Positions 26,612-34,426 of a stretch of 36,647 nucleotides of DNA are shown one piece after another; position 1 is the stretch's first letter, and each line of letters begins with the position of its first letter. The notes beneath the pieces are model-generated. The model was not told the DNA's origin and made no database searches. It was given only the letters and a program-made list of their open reading frames with translations. The position numbers and the translations under genes are program-made. The stretch is from Mycobacteriales bacterium (lineage in GTDB: Bacteria; Actinomycetota; Actinomycetes; JAFAQI01): the NCBI GenBank assembly GCA_035550055.1, contig DASZRO010000108.1, forward strand, positions 1-36,647, given 5' to 3'.

Positions 26612-27601
26612 GTGACAGACGACCGACCGGCCCAGTGGTACGACGACTCACCGATCGCCGGCCTCGCCGGCGCGAGGGCTGAGCATCCCGAATACCGCAC
26701 GATGACCTACGAGGTCACCGGGCGGATCGCGCGGATCACCTTCAACCGGCCCGACCAGGGCAACGCGATCACCTACGACACCCCGATCGAGCTCGCAGAC
26801 GCGGTCGAGCGGGCCGATCTCGACCCGGCGGTCCACGTGATCGTGGTGTCCGGCCGCGGCAAGGGGTTCTGCGGCGGCTACGACCTCGCGGCCTTCGCTG
26901 AGCGGCTCGACGAGAGCGGGCGGGCGCCGTCGGCACGTCGGTCAGGCACCGTGCTGTCCTCCGGCGTACAGGTCGCCAACCACGACCCGAACGGCACCTG
27001 GGACCCGATGGTCGACTACGCGATGATGAGCCGCTTCAACCGCGGGTTCTCCTCGCTGCTGCATGCGAACAAGCCGACCGTCGCGAAGCTGCATGGCTTC
27101 TGCGTCGCCGGCGGGACCGACATCGCGCTCTACGCCGACCAGATCATCGCGGCGGACAACACCAAGATCGGGTACCCGCCGACCCGGGTGTGGGGAATCC
27201 CGGCGGCCGGGATGTGGGCGCACCGCATCGGCGACCAGCGAGCGAAGCGACTGCTGTTCACCGGTGACACGATCTCCGGCGCGGAGGCGTTGGAGTGGGG
27301 GCTCGCCATCGAGGCGCCGGCTCCCGCCGATCTCGACGAGCGCACCGAGATCCTGCTCGAGCGGATCGCCCGCATGCCGGTCAACCAGCTCATCATGGCC
27401 AAGCTCGCCCTCAACAGCGCGCTGCTGGCACAAGGGGTCGCGAACTCGACGATGGTCTCGACGGTGTTCGACGGGATCTCGAGGCACACCCGCGAGGGCT
27501 ACGCGTTCCAGCAGCGAGCCGCCGAGGTCGGGTTCCGGCAGGCGGTCGCCGAGCGAGACGACCCGTACGGCGACCGAGGCCCCAGCACTTTCAAAGGCTG
27601 A
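26612..27601 (+). CDS. Crotonase-fold (enoyl-CoA hydratase/isomerase family) protein with altered catalytic positions
   Basis: This 329-residue protein has a GTG start 36 bases from the divergent channel gene. The crotonase core is clear: ITFNRPDQGNAITYDTPIEL, VVSGRGKGFCGGYDLAAF (first oxyanion loop), and KLHGFCVAGGTDIALYADQI (second oxyanion loop). Standard hydratases have Glu in GGGCE and in PE-x-x-x-G; here the sequence reads AGGTD and GYPPTRVWG, so the first Glu is Asp and the second is absent. A roughly 40-residue insertion after the first loop holds SSGVQVANHDPNGTWDP. Ordinary hydration activity is therefore doubtful, and isomerase, dehalogenase or hydrolase chemistry is possible. Confidence 0.85.
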   Translation: MTDDRPAQWYDDSPIAGLAGARAEHPEYRTMTYEVTGRIARITFNRPDQGNAITYDTPIELADAVERADLDPAVHVIVVSGRGKGFCGGYDLAAFAERLDESGRAPSARRSGTVLSSGVQVANHDPNGTWDPMVDYAMMSRFNRGFSSLLHANKPTVAKLHGFCVAGGTDIALYADQIIAADNTKIGYPPTRVWGIPAAGMWAHRIGDQRAKRLLFTGDTISGAEALEWGLAIEAPAPADLDERTEILLERIARMPVNQLIMAKLALNSALLAQGVANSTMVSTVFDGISRHTREGYAFQQRAAEVGFRQAVAERDDPYGDRGPSTFKG

Positions 27602-27630
27602 CCCCCTTGGCCCTGACCCCCCTGGCCCCT

Positions 27631-27743
27631 CCCCAGCAACGCTGCGTTGGTGGGGCGATCAGCCCGGCAACGGAGCGTTGCTGGGCGAAAAGCCAGGTAA
27701 CGGAGCGTTGCTGGGGGAAGATCCAGGTAACGGAGCGTTGCTG
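27631..27743. repeat. Tandem array of four about 30-bp hairpin repeat units
   Basis: The core AACGGAGCGTTGCTG occurs at 27669-27683, 27699-27713 and 27729-27743, exactly 30 bases apart. A related inverted unit, CCCCAGCAACG-CTG-CGTTGGTGGGG, lies at 27631-27655. Each unit can fold alone (for example GCAACG-GAG-CGTTGC), and the first left arm can also pair with any later right arm. It lies between the crotonase and ODP-fold genes and may act as a terminator or mRNA-stability array. Confidence 0.85.
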
Positions 27744-27796
27744 TATCTCACCCATTGCCTGCCCGAGGCAGGCCGTCCCAGAAGGAGAGCGACGCG

Positions 27797-28510
27797 ATGA
27801 CGACCGTCGAAGAGATCGGCCCCAGCATTTATCGGCTGTCCACCTTCGTGCCGGAGATCGGCCCGACCGGATTCACCTTCAACCAGTTCTTGGTCGTCGA
27901 CGAGGAGCCGCTGCTGTTCCACACCGGTCACCGATCGATGTTCCCCTCGGTCCAGGAGGCGATATCGAAGGTTCTCCCGGTCGAGCAGCTGCGCTGGATC
28001 ACTTTCGGCCATGTCGAGTCCGACGAGTGCGGCGCGATGAACCAGTTCCTCGCAGCGGCGCCCAACGCACAGGTTGCTCACGGTGCGCTCGGCTGCATGG
28101 TGTCACTCGACGAGATGGCGGACCGGACGCCTCGGCCACTGGCGGACGGAGAGGTGCTCGAGACGGGGACGAAACGGTTCCGCCACATCGACACGCCACA
28201 CGTCCCGCACAACTGGGAATCGCGGTTGCTCTTCGAGGAGACGACCGCCACGTTGTTCGTCGGCGACCTCTTCAGCCATCTCGGCAACGGGCCGGCACTG
28301 ACTGAGAGCGACGTCGTTGAACCGGCCTCGCAAGCCGAGGACGTGTTTCGGGCGAGCAGTCTGAGCGCGGCCACGCCCGCCACCGTCGAAGGCCTGGCAG
28401 CCCTGAACCCATCGACTCTCGCGCTCATGCACGGTTCGTCGTACGCCGGCGACTGTGCCGCGGCACTGCACTCGCTCGCTGCGGACTATCGCCGCCGGAT
28501 CAGCGAGTAG
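27797..28510 (+). CDS. MBL-fold / ODP-type diiron protein
   Basis: This 237-residue soluble protein has ribosome site GAAGGAG at 27781-27787 and ATG 27797. The N-terminus reads IGPSIYRLSTFVPEIGPTGF, the middle carries HVESDECGAMNQF, and later come THVPH-type His residues, LFVGDLFSH and LALMHGSS. The H-x-E-x-D pattern with a later Asp and His is that of the oxygen-binding diiron domain of flavodiiron proteins, a branch of the metallo-beta-lactamase fold. No flavodoxin domain is attached. A redox or oxygen/NO-related role is plausible, but the physiological reaction is unknown. Confidence 0.82.
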   Translation: MTTVEEIGPSIYRLSTFVPEIGPTGFTFNQFLVVDEEPLLFHTGHRSMFPSVQEAISKVLPVEQLRWITFGHVESDECGAMNQFLAAAPNAQVAHGALGCMVSLDEMADRTPRPLADGEVLETGTKRFRHIDTPHVPHNWESRLLFEETTATLFVGDLFSHLGNGPALTESDVVEPASQAEDVFRASSLSAATPATVEGLAALNPSTLALMHGSSYAGDCAAALHSLAADYRRRISE

Positions 28511-28587
28511 GCGTCGAGCTGACTCGAACGGACCGCGAAGAGGCGGCGTCCTGACGGATCGTGCGCCGCGCGTCTGGTGGGCACTTC

Positions 28588-28605
28588 CCTGACGCTCGTG
28601 TCAGG
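28588..28605. promoter_or_regulatory. Short perfect inverted repeat just upstream of the dehydrogenase pair
   Basis: CCTGAC-GCTCGT-GTCAGG has 6-base arms and a 6-base loop, ending 8 bases before the ATG at 28614. It may be an operator or a hairpin over the ribosome-binding area; no clear Shine-Dalgarno is present. Confidence 0.45.
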
Positions 28606-28613
28606 CTCTGGAC

Positions 28614-29399
28614 ATGACCGACGACCCTGGCTTGCTCCGGCGCCGCCCGACCCGACGGCGGGTCCTCGGTACGGCGGGCCTGCTGCCGCTGACGGCACTG
28701 GTCCCGAAGGTGCGCCCAGCACGAAGCGGAGCGGCAACCGGCCCGACGTACCGGTTCTTCACCGATCACGAGGCCGCGGTCGTCGACGCGGCCACAAGGC
28801 GCATCGCACCGGGCCCTGAAGACGACGTCCTCGAGATCGGCCACCCGGGCGCGCACGAGTGCGACGTGGTCGGCTACATCGACACGATGCTGTCGATGTT
28901 CGAGTTCTCGACCCCGAAGATCTTCGCGGGCGGGCCGTGGAGCAACCGGCACACCAAAGGGCCCGACTACATGCAGCGGTTCGTCAAACCGGACCGCGCG
29001 CAGGCCCAAGCGTGGCGGACGCGGATCAGGGCGCTGCAGCGGACCTACCGCGACGGCATCAAGGCCCTCGACGCGCACGCCTCCGGTGACTTCACCAAGG
29101 CCGCCCCCCTTCAGCAAGACCTGATCCTCGCCAAGCAGGCGGTCCTGCCGTTCACCAACGTCATGTTCGGCCACACCATCGAAGGCATGTACTCGGTGCC
29201 GGAGTACGGCGGCAACAAGGGCCTCGCGGGCTGGCGGGAGATCGACTACCCCGGCGACAGCCAACCCCGCGGCTACACCGCCAAGGAGATGGCGCAAGTC
29301 GACGTCGACGTCATCGACCCCACCGGCATCGTGTCCCAGCTGCTCGGCGACTTCGAGAACATCGTGAAGATCTACGCAAGCGGGCTCTGGCGTGCGTAA
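28614..29399 (+). CDS. Tat-exported small subunit of a GMC dehydrogenase (gluconate 2-dehydrogenase subunit 3 family)
   Basis: This 261-residue protein starts with a twin-arginine signal, RRRPTRRRVLGTAGLLPLTA, which should send a folded protein across the membrane, probably with its larger partner. The mature part has FFTDHEAAVVDAATRRIAPG, typical of subunit 3 proteins, then DVVGYIDTMLSMFEF and PEYGGNKGLAGWREIDYPGD. The stop overlaps the start of the GMC flavoprotein gene by 8 bases. In known enzymes the small subunit carries the Tat signal and chaperones the FAD subunit; an electron-accepting cytochrome is not encoded next to this pair. Confidence 0.88.
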   Translation: MTDDPGLLRRRPTRRRVLGTAGLLPLTALVPKVRPARSGAATGPTYRFFTDHEAAVVDAATRRIAPGPEDDVLEIGHPGAHECDVVGYIDTMLSMFEFSTPKIFAGGPWSNRHTKGPDYMQRFVKPDRAQAQAWRTRIRALQRTYRDGIKALDAHASGDFTKAAPLQQDLILAKQAVLPFTNVMFGHTIEGMYSVPEYGGNKGLAGWREIDYPGDSQPRGYTAKEMAQVDVDVIDPTGIVSQLLGDFENIVKIYASGLWRA

Positions 29400-31095
29400 G
29401 GCGGTCATCGCCGGATCAGGGGCCGGCGCGAGCGTCACCGCGATGACCCTCGCGGAAGCGGGCTGGCACGTGGTGCTGCTCGAGAAGGGGCCCAACTACT
29501 TCACGGGGCTGGGCGAGAGCTGGCCGCCGAAGACCGTCTTCTCCAACGACAACCTGAAGCTCACGCGCAACTTCGAGCTGCCAGACCCCTCGGCGTACCC
29601 GCGCACCTTCCGGACCAGCGCGGCGCAGAAGAGCGGCTACTACGTCGGCCCGGTCAACGAGCTGCCGGTCGCGGTCGGCGGCGGCACGATCCACTACGGC
29701 GCGGCGATGCCCCGCTTCTGGGACATCGACTTCAAGCAGCTGTCATTGCTCGGCCCGCAGCCCGGCGCGGACGTCGCCGACTGGCCGTTCGAGTACTCCG
29801 ACCTCTCGCACCTGTACGACGAGCTCGAGGAGCTGGTCGGGATCCAGGGCGACATGTCCGCGATGCCGCAGCACCCGGTGCTGGCCCACGCCCCACGCAG
29901 CAAGGGCTACCCGATGCCGCCGGGCCCGCCGCAACGAGCGTCCAAGCTGGTGGCCGACGGCGCGAAAGCGCTGGGCATGCATCCGTACCCGTTCCCGCAC
30001 GCGATCAACTCGCGGCCGTACAACGGCCGTCCGGTCTGCAACAACTGCGGCTTCTGCGACGCCTACGGCTGTCCGACGTCCGCCCGCGGCAGCTCACTGG
30101 ACCTGCTGCACCGAGCGCTGCTCACCGGCCGGGTCGAGCTGCGACCGGAGACGATGGTCCACCGGGTGGAGATGAAAGGCCGGCGCGCGACGGGTCTCGC
30201 CTGGATCGACCAGTCCGGACGCCGCGGGGTCGAGCGCGGCGACGTCGTGATCCTGGCTGCGTCCGGCATCGAGAGCGCCCGGCTGGCGCTGATGTCCCGG
30301 TTGCCCGATCCGCACGACCGCATCGGCAAGCGGCTGATGTTCCACTACTTCACCTCGGGGTTCGGGCTCTTCCTCGACGAACGGCTGCACGCCTACAAGA
30401 GCTGGGGTGCCGAAACGCACTGCCTCGAGGACTTCTCCGACCCGGACTTCGTCGGGGCCAAGGCGTTCGCGAAGCTGCAAGGGCTGCCCTACATCCGAGG
30501 CGGCCTGTGCGAGCTCGGCGGCAGCGAGGAGGTGCTCGCCGAGGCGCAGTTCTACCAGTACATCCTCGGTGCGATCTCACCCGAGCAGCCGTTCGGGCAG
30601 ACGTTCAAAGAGCTGATGCGTACGTCGTTGCTGCGCGACCGGATCGCCGGCGTACAGATGCTCGGTCACGACCTGCCCTACCTGTCCAACAACGTCACCC
30701 TCGACCCGAAGGTGAAGGACCGGCACGGGTTCCCCGCGCCGCGGATCACCTACGCGCCGGGCAAGCACGAGACGGTCGCGCAGGAGTTCTACATCCCGTT
30801 CATCACTGCGGTCCTGAAGGCGGCGGGCGCAACGGTGTCCGCCGCCGTCCCGGCCAACACTCCGCTGATGGGCGCCACCGCCGCACTACCGCTCACGCGG
30901 CACGTGCTCGGCGGGATGCAGATGGGAACCGACCCGAAGACGTCCGTCGTCGACGAATGGGGGCGCGTGCACACGACCGACAACGTCTACGTGCACGACG
31001 GCGGCGTCTTCGCCACGTCGGGCGCCAACAACCCGACGTTGACGATCATGGCGGTTGTCCTGCGCATGGCCCGCCACCTCGCGGGCACGTCGTAG
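29392..31095 (+). CDS. GMC-family FAD-dependent dehydrogenase large subunit
   Basis: This 567-residue flavoprotein of the glucose-methanol-choline family begins with the FAD-binding VIAGSGAGASVTAMTLAEAG and VVLLEKG. GGGTIHYGAAMPRFW follows, then a Cys cluster CNNCGFCDAYGCPTSARGSS as found in membrane-associated gluconate/sorbitol dehydrogenases. The C-terminal part has GGMQMGTDPKTSVVDEWGR and VHDGGVFATSGANNPTLTI, with His/Asn at the usual active-site end. It has no signal of its own, so export would rely on the Tat signal of the gene before it. It should oxidise an alcohol, sugar or sterol outside the membrane; the substrate is unknown. Confidence 0.9.
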   Translation: MRKAVIAGSGAGASVTAMTLAEAGWHVVLLEKGPNYFTGLGESWPPKTVFSNDNLKLTRNFELPDPSAYPRTFRTSAAQKSGYYVGPVNELPVAVGGGTIHYGAAMPRFWDIDFKQLSLLGPQPGADVADWPFEYSDLSHLYDELEELVGIQGDMSAMPQHPVLAHAPRSKGYPMPPGPPQRASKLVADGAKALGMHPYPFPHAINSRPYNGRPVCNNCGFCDAYGCPTSARGSSLDLLHRALLTGRVELRPETMVHRVEMKGRRATGLAWIDQSGRRGVERGDVVILAASGIESARLALMSRLPDPHDRIGKRLMFHYFTSGFGLFLDERLHAYKSWGAETHCLEDFSDPDFVGAKAFAKLQGLPYIRGGLCELGGSEEVLAEAQFYQYILGAISPEQPFGQTFKELMRTSLLRDRIAGVQMLGHDLPYLSNNVTLDPKVKDRHGFPAPRITYAPGKHETVAQEFYIPFITAVLKAAGATVSAAVPANTPLMGATAALPLTRHVLGGMQMGTDPKTSVVDEWGRVHTTDNVYVHDGGVFATSGANNPTLTIMAVVLRMARHLAGTS

Positions 31096-31111
31096 GCCGG
31101 CCGAAGGTCGA

Positions 31112-31936
31112 TTACGGAGCAGCGCAAGTCTGCGCATATGCGCAGACGTTGAACGACTCGCCGTCAGAGGCGAGCGCCGACGGCGTCGCCTCGTTGATGC
31201 CGACGCCCGGTCCCATGTCGATCATGGTCGGGTTGCCCGCGGCGATCGGGTGGGTCCCGGTGGCGTCGGTGTACGTCGACGTCGGGCCGAAGTGGGTCGT
31301 ACCGGTTGCGGCCGGGATGGTCTGCAGCAGCACGGTGGGCGCTTCGTAGATCCACTCGGCCGATGAGCCACTCGACGCATACGCGATCGTCTTGTCGAAC
31401 GTCCAGCCCTCGGCGGGGTCCTTCAGCGACACGTCCCACTGACCGGCCGAGGCCTGCGTGATGGTGACGCTCACCACGTCCCCCGGCTTGACGGTGCAGG
31501 CGGTGTTGCCGCTGCAGTTGGTCAGCGGCGTCTCGGACGCAGGCAGGATCTCGTACCACGCGCCGTACTGACCACCGCTGATCAGACCGCCCAGCGCCGA
31601 GTTCTCGCTGACGCCCGCCTGGATCAGATCCGAACCGGTGTACCCGCCGATGCCGGCCCAGGTGGCCGAGAAGCCGGGCGGGACGAGGCCCGCCGACGGC
31701 ACGGTGAACGTCGAGCTGACACCGGTGATCCCGCTGCCGGGCGTGACCGCATACCCGGACCAGTTGAGGCTGGTGGCGGTGCCGCCGTGGGTCGGCAGGA
31801 CCTCGCGGGCGCTCGTCTTGAGCAGACGGCCTTGTACGACGCCCCCGCCCGCGCTCGCAAGGGGCGCTGCGGTCGCGGCGATGGCGGCGCAGACCCCGAG
31901 AGAGGAGATGACGGTGACGATTGAGCGTCGATGCAT
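31112..31936 (-). CDS. Secreted G1-family (glutamic) endopeptidase
   Basis: This 274-residue exported protein has a signal peptide ending near residue 30 (AATAAPLASAGGG). The mature part starts after a short propeptide-like stretch with LNWSGYAVTPG, the usual start of the eqolisin fold. The two catalytic residues are visible: the Gln in IGGYTGSDLIQAGV and the Glu in SSAEWIYEAP, as in scytalidoglutamic peptidase. Such enzymes work at acid pH and are not inhibited by pepstatin. An additional Cys pair (NCSGNTACT) could form a disulfide. The 3' end contains a perfect 20-base palindrome, and the stop is only 16 bases from the end of the convergent GMC gene. Confidence 0.9.
   Translation of the reverse strand: MHRRSIVTVISSLGVCAAIAATAAPLASAGGGVVQGRLLKTSAREVLPTHGGTATSLNWSGYAVTPGSGITGVSSTFTVPSAGLVPPGFSATWAGIGGYTGSDLIQAGVSENSALGGLISGGQYGAWYEILPASETPLTNCSGNTACTVKPGDVVSVTITQASAGQWDVSLKDPAEGWTFDKTIAYASSGSSAEWIYEAPTVLLQTIPAATGTTHFGPTSTYTDATGTHPIAAGNPTMIDMGPGVGINEATPSALASDGESFNVCAYAQTCAAP
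31128..31147. repeat. Perfect 20-bp palindrome in the 3' end of the G1 peptidase gene
   Basis: GTCTGCGCATATGCGCAGAC is a perfect palindrome that encodes the C-terminal VCAYAQTC of the peptidase. It lies 33 bases past the stop of the convergent GMC gene. It could terminate GMC transcription or bind a dimeric protein. Confidence 0.7.
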
Positions 31937-31940
31937 GCCG

Positions 31941-31966
31941 GCCCTATCCGTGAGATGCGGATGGGC
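31941..31966 (-). promoter_or_regulatory. Leader hairpin covering the ribosome-binding area of the G1 peptidase
   Basis: On the minus strand GCCCATCCG pairs with CGGATAGGGC (one bulge) around a 7-base loop. The hairpin ends 4 bases before the ATG. The only Shine-Dalgarno-like AGGG lies in the 3' arm, so folding would hide it and could control translation. Confidence 0.4.
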
Positions 31967-32121
31967 AGGTCACGCGTGCCCCGCACACGCGCTGACTTGC
32001 CCGCTGCGAACATGATGTCGCGTCCGGACTGCCCTGAAAAGGCAGGATCGAAACCTCGCCTTCGCCGGTGTCAACTGCCGGGTGCCTGCTCTACCCAGTC
32101 GAAAACCCTATCGTGTCCGCC

Positions 32122-33519
32122 GTGAGCCGCGTCGCACTCGACGAGAGCACGCCGGCCATCGTCGGGGCGGCACAGGTCATCCAACGACCCGACCCGTCGG
32201 TCGACGTCGCTGATCTGCGTGGGCCGATCGAGCTGATGGTCGATGCTGCCCGGGCCGCGGCCGACGACGCCGGTGCAGCCGGTCTGCTCGCCAAGCTCGA
32301 CTGGATCGGAGTGGTCGGCGGCTTCTGGTCCTACACCAATCCCGGTCAGGTGGTCGGCGCACAGCTCGGCTCGCCCGACGCTGCCACCTGCCTGACGTTC
32401 CTGAGCGGCACGTCGCCGCAGGAGCTTGTGTCACTCGCCGCCCAGCGCATCGCGGACGGGGAGCTCGACGTGGCCCTCGTTCTCGGCGGGGAGGCACGCT
32501 CCTCGCGCGAACGGCTGCAACGCGCCGGCGAAGAGCCGCGATGGTGCAGGGACCCGGGGACGGTCGCGCCCGAACGGATCGCGGACATCCCCGACGAGGT
32601 CGTCGTCGAGACTCTCGAGCTCGGTGGCCCGGTCACCTTCTACGCGCTGTTCGAGGACAGTCTGCGACGCGCACTCGGTGCGACGATGGACGACCATCGC
32701 GACCACATCGCAGCGCTGTGGTCACGCTTCAACGACGTGGCCGTCGGCAACCCGTACTCCTGGGACCGCCGGTCCTACGACGCCGAGACCATCCGCGAGC
32801 CCACGCCCGACAACCGGATGATCTCCTTCCCGTACACGAAGTGCATGGTCGCCAACAACCTCGTCGACATGGCGTCCGCGATCCTGCTGTGCAGCGTCGA
32901 CGCGGCGCGGGCGGCCGGCATCTCCACCGACCGGCTGGTGTTCCCGCTCGTCGGTACGACGAGCCACGAGACCTGGACGGTCGCGCAACGACGCGTGCTG
33001 CACGGCGTACCCGGGCTCGCCGCAGCAGGTCGCACCGCATTACGGGAGTCAGGGCTCGACATCGGTGACATCGAGCACGTGGACCTCTACGCCTGCTTCC
33101 CGTCGATCGTGCAGATGTCAGCGGCCGAGCTCGGGCTCGACCTCGACCGACCGCTCACCGTGACCGGCGGACTCGGTTTTGCCGGCGCGCCGATCGCGAA
33201 CTCCTCCGGTCACGCCATCGCCGCGATGGTCCCCCTGGTGCGGGAAGGCGGAAAAGCTCTCGTCCACGCAAACGGCGGCTGCGCCACCAAGCACGCGTTC
33301 GGCATCTACTCGACCGAGCCGCCGGCGAAGTACCGCTACATCGACTGCAACGACCAGGTCGAACACGATGCACGGCCGGTCGGTGCCGCGGCCGACCCGG
33401 TGGACGGACGTGACGAGGCGAGCACGGTCGTCTACGACCGCAGCGGCCCTACCCACACCGTCACGTCCGTCGTCACCCCCGACGGGCGACGGGTCTTCAC
33501 CAAGACCCCTATCGGCTGA
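32122..33519 (+). CDS. Thiolase-like protein type 1 (TLP1-like), no nucleophilic Cys
   Basis: This 465-residue thiolase-superfamily protein begins STPAIVGAAQV and contains FLSGTSPQELVSLAAQRIADG, IEHVDLYACFPS, GHAIAAMVPLVREGG and HANGGCATKHAFGIYS. In real thiolases the first of these holds C-x-S-G; here it is F-x-S-G, so the acyl-accepting Cys is replaced by Phe. An extra C-terminal beta domain (TVVYDRSGPTHTVTSVVTPD) matches what I recall of mycobacterial thiolase-like type 1 proteins. They bind acyl-CoA-like ligands but seem not to be ordinary thiolases. GTG 32122 is preferred; GTG 32113 would add three residues. The 3' end overlaps the convergent DUF5666-like gene by 11 bases. Confidence 0.85.
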   Translation: MSRVALDESTPAIVGAAQVIQRPDPSVDVADLRGPIELMVDAARAAADDAGAAGLLAKLDWIGVVGGFWSYTNPGQVVGAQLGSPDAATCLTFLSGTSPQELVSLAAQRIADGELDVALVLGGEARSSRERLQRAGEEPRWCRDPGTVAPERIADIPDEVVVETLELGGPVTFYALFEDSLRRALGATMDDHRDHIAALWSRFNDVAVGNPYSWDRRSYDAETIREPTPDNRMISFPYTKCMVANNLVDMASAILLCSVDAARAAGISTDRLVFPLVGTTSHETWTVAQRRVLHGVPGLAAAGRTALRESGLDIGDIEHVDLYACFPSIVQMSAAELGLDLDRPLTVTGGLGFAGAPIANSSGHAIAAMVPLVREGGKALVHANGGCATKHAFGIYSTEPPAKYRYIDCNDQVEHDARPVGAAADPVDGRDEASTVVYDRSGPTHTVTSVVTPDGRRVFTKTPIG

Positions 33520-34252
33520 CCCCCGACTGGCCGGCGGGCGGCGGACCGAAGCTGCCACCGAATCCACCGAACCCGCCGAAGCCGCCGGGCCCTCCGTAGC
33601 CGCGGCCGGGAGCCGCGCTCGACGAGGCGCTCGCCGTCGGCACGGCAGTGGGCGCACCGGTGGGAGGCGTCGGACGGGTCGGCTTGCCGTCGAGGACGAA
33701 CTCCGCATCCACGGCGTCCTTGTCCTGCTCGCCGACCACCATGACGGTGTCGCCGGTCGCGACGCTGCTCGCGTCGGCCTTCGACCCGTTCTTCATGACC
33801 TTCGTGTCGTCGCCGACGGTGTAGGTCTGGGAGAACTTGTCCGCGCTGACCACCGTGATCGAGGTCGCGGTGACCGCGGAGACCGTGCCGGTCTGCGAGA
33901 GGTAGGTCTCGTACGAGCCGTCCTTCGTCTCGACCGTCGCGCTGCCGTGCAGCAGCTGCGGTCCGCCGAAGCCCCCGGGCACTCCGGGTCGCCCGCCACC
34001 GGGTCGCCCGCCACCCGGTCGCGGCGTACCCGCGGTGGGAGTGGCCGTCGGGGTCGGGGCGATCGGGTCCGCGTCGGCCGCACGCCGCTTCGACTGCGCG
34101 GCGCTCTTCGCGGTCTTCGCTGTCTTGGCGGTCTTTGCGTTGCTCGTGTGGTGCGTGGCGGCGTCTGCGGTGCCCGCTACCGCGCCGACCACGAGCAGCG
34201 AGCTCGCTGACCACGCCGCGACGCGCAGTCCAGTCGACAGTCCTGCCTTCAT
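33509..34252 (-). CDS. Exported DUF5666-like protein with Gly-rich flanks
   Basis: This 247-residue protein has a signal peptide (residues 1-31, ending TADAA), a Lys/Ala/Thr repeat (TAKTAKTAKS), a Pro/Gly stretch with GGGRPGGGRPG, and one compact beta domain. That domain reads GTVSAVTATSITVVSADKFS, YTVGDDTKVMKNG and GDTVMVVGEQD, the pattern of DUF5666. The C-terminus is Gly/Phe-rich (GGFGGFGGFGGSFG). ATG 34252 has AAGGA at the right distance; ATG 34267 would add five residues. It is divergent from the ECF sigma gene, so it may be part of the same envelope-stress response (inference). Confidence 0.85.
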   Translation of the reverse strand: MKAGLSTGLRVAAWSASSLLVVGAVAGTADAATHHTSNAKTAKTAKTAKSAAQSKRRAADADPIAPTPTATPTAGTPRPGGGRPGGGRPGVPGGFGGPQLLHGSATVETKDGSYETYLSQTGTVSAVTATSITVVSADKFSQTYTVGDDTKVMKNGSKADASSVATGDTVMVVGEQDKDAVDAEFVLDGKPTRPTPPTGAPTAVPTASASSSAAPGRGYGGPGGFGGFGGFGGSFGPPPAGQSGVSR

Positions 34253-34269
34253 CTGGGGTCCTTCCATCG

Positions 34270-34425
34270 TCCGGGAGTGAGGCCTTCGGACAGCACAACG
34301 ATCATCAGGGCCCGGACGTAACAATCCGGGCGGATTCTCAGCAACCTCACAGGCAGCGTCCAGCGACCGCGACGTCTCAGCGGTTACGGTTTCGCCGTTC
34401 ACGGGCGTTATCCGGGAGTGAGGCC
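34270..34425. promoter_or_regulatory. Divergent promoter region with direct repeats
   Basis: TCCGGGAGTGAGGCC occurs at 34270-34284 and again at 34411-34425, in the same orientation, bracketing most of the gap between the DUF5666-like and sigma genes. The second copy includes the GGGAG used by the sigma start. Between them, three loosely matching 11-base units (34335-34367, each with CAG at the same position: TTCTCAGCAAC, CTCACAGGCAG, CGTCCAGCGAC) resemble a response-regulator site. Confidence 0.5.
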
Positions 34426-34426
34426 A

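Noticed and set aside
27631-27743. CRISPR-like periodic repeats
   Set aside because: The period is 30 bases with only 15 or so bases between cores, the intervening bases are similar to each other rather than unique spacers, and no cas genes are nearby.
31990-32105. tRNA-like pieces on the minus strand (GGTAGAGC and TTTCGATCC)
   Set aside because: No acceptor stem or D-stem can be formed, the anticodon loop lacks T33, and the base before the T-loop is not G. It is better read as a hairpin followed by a short T run.
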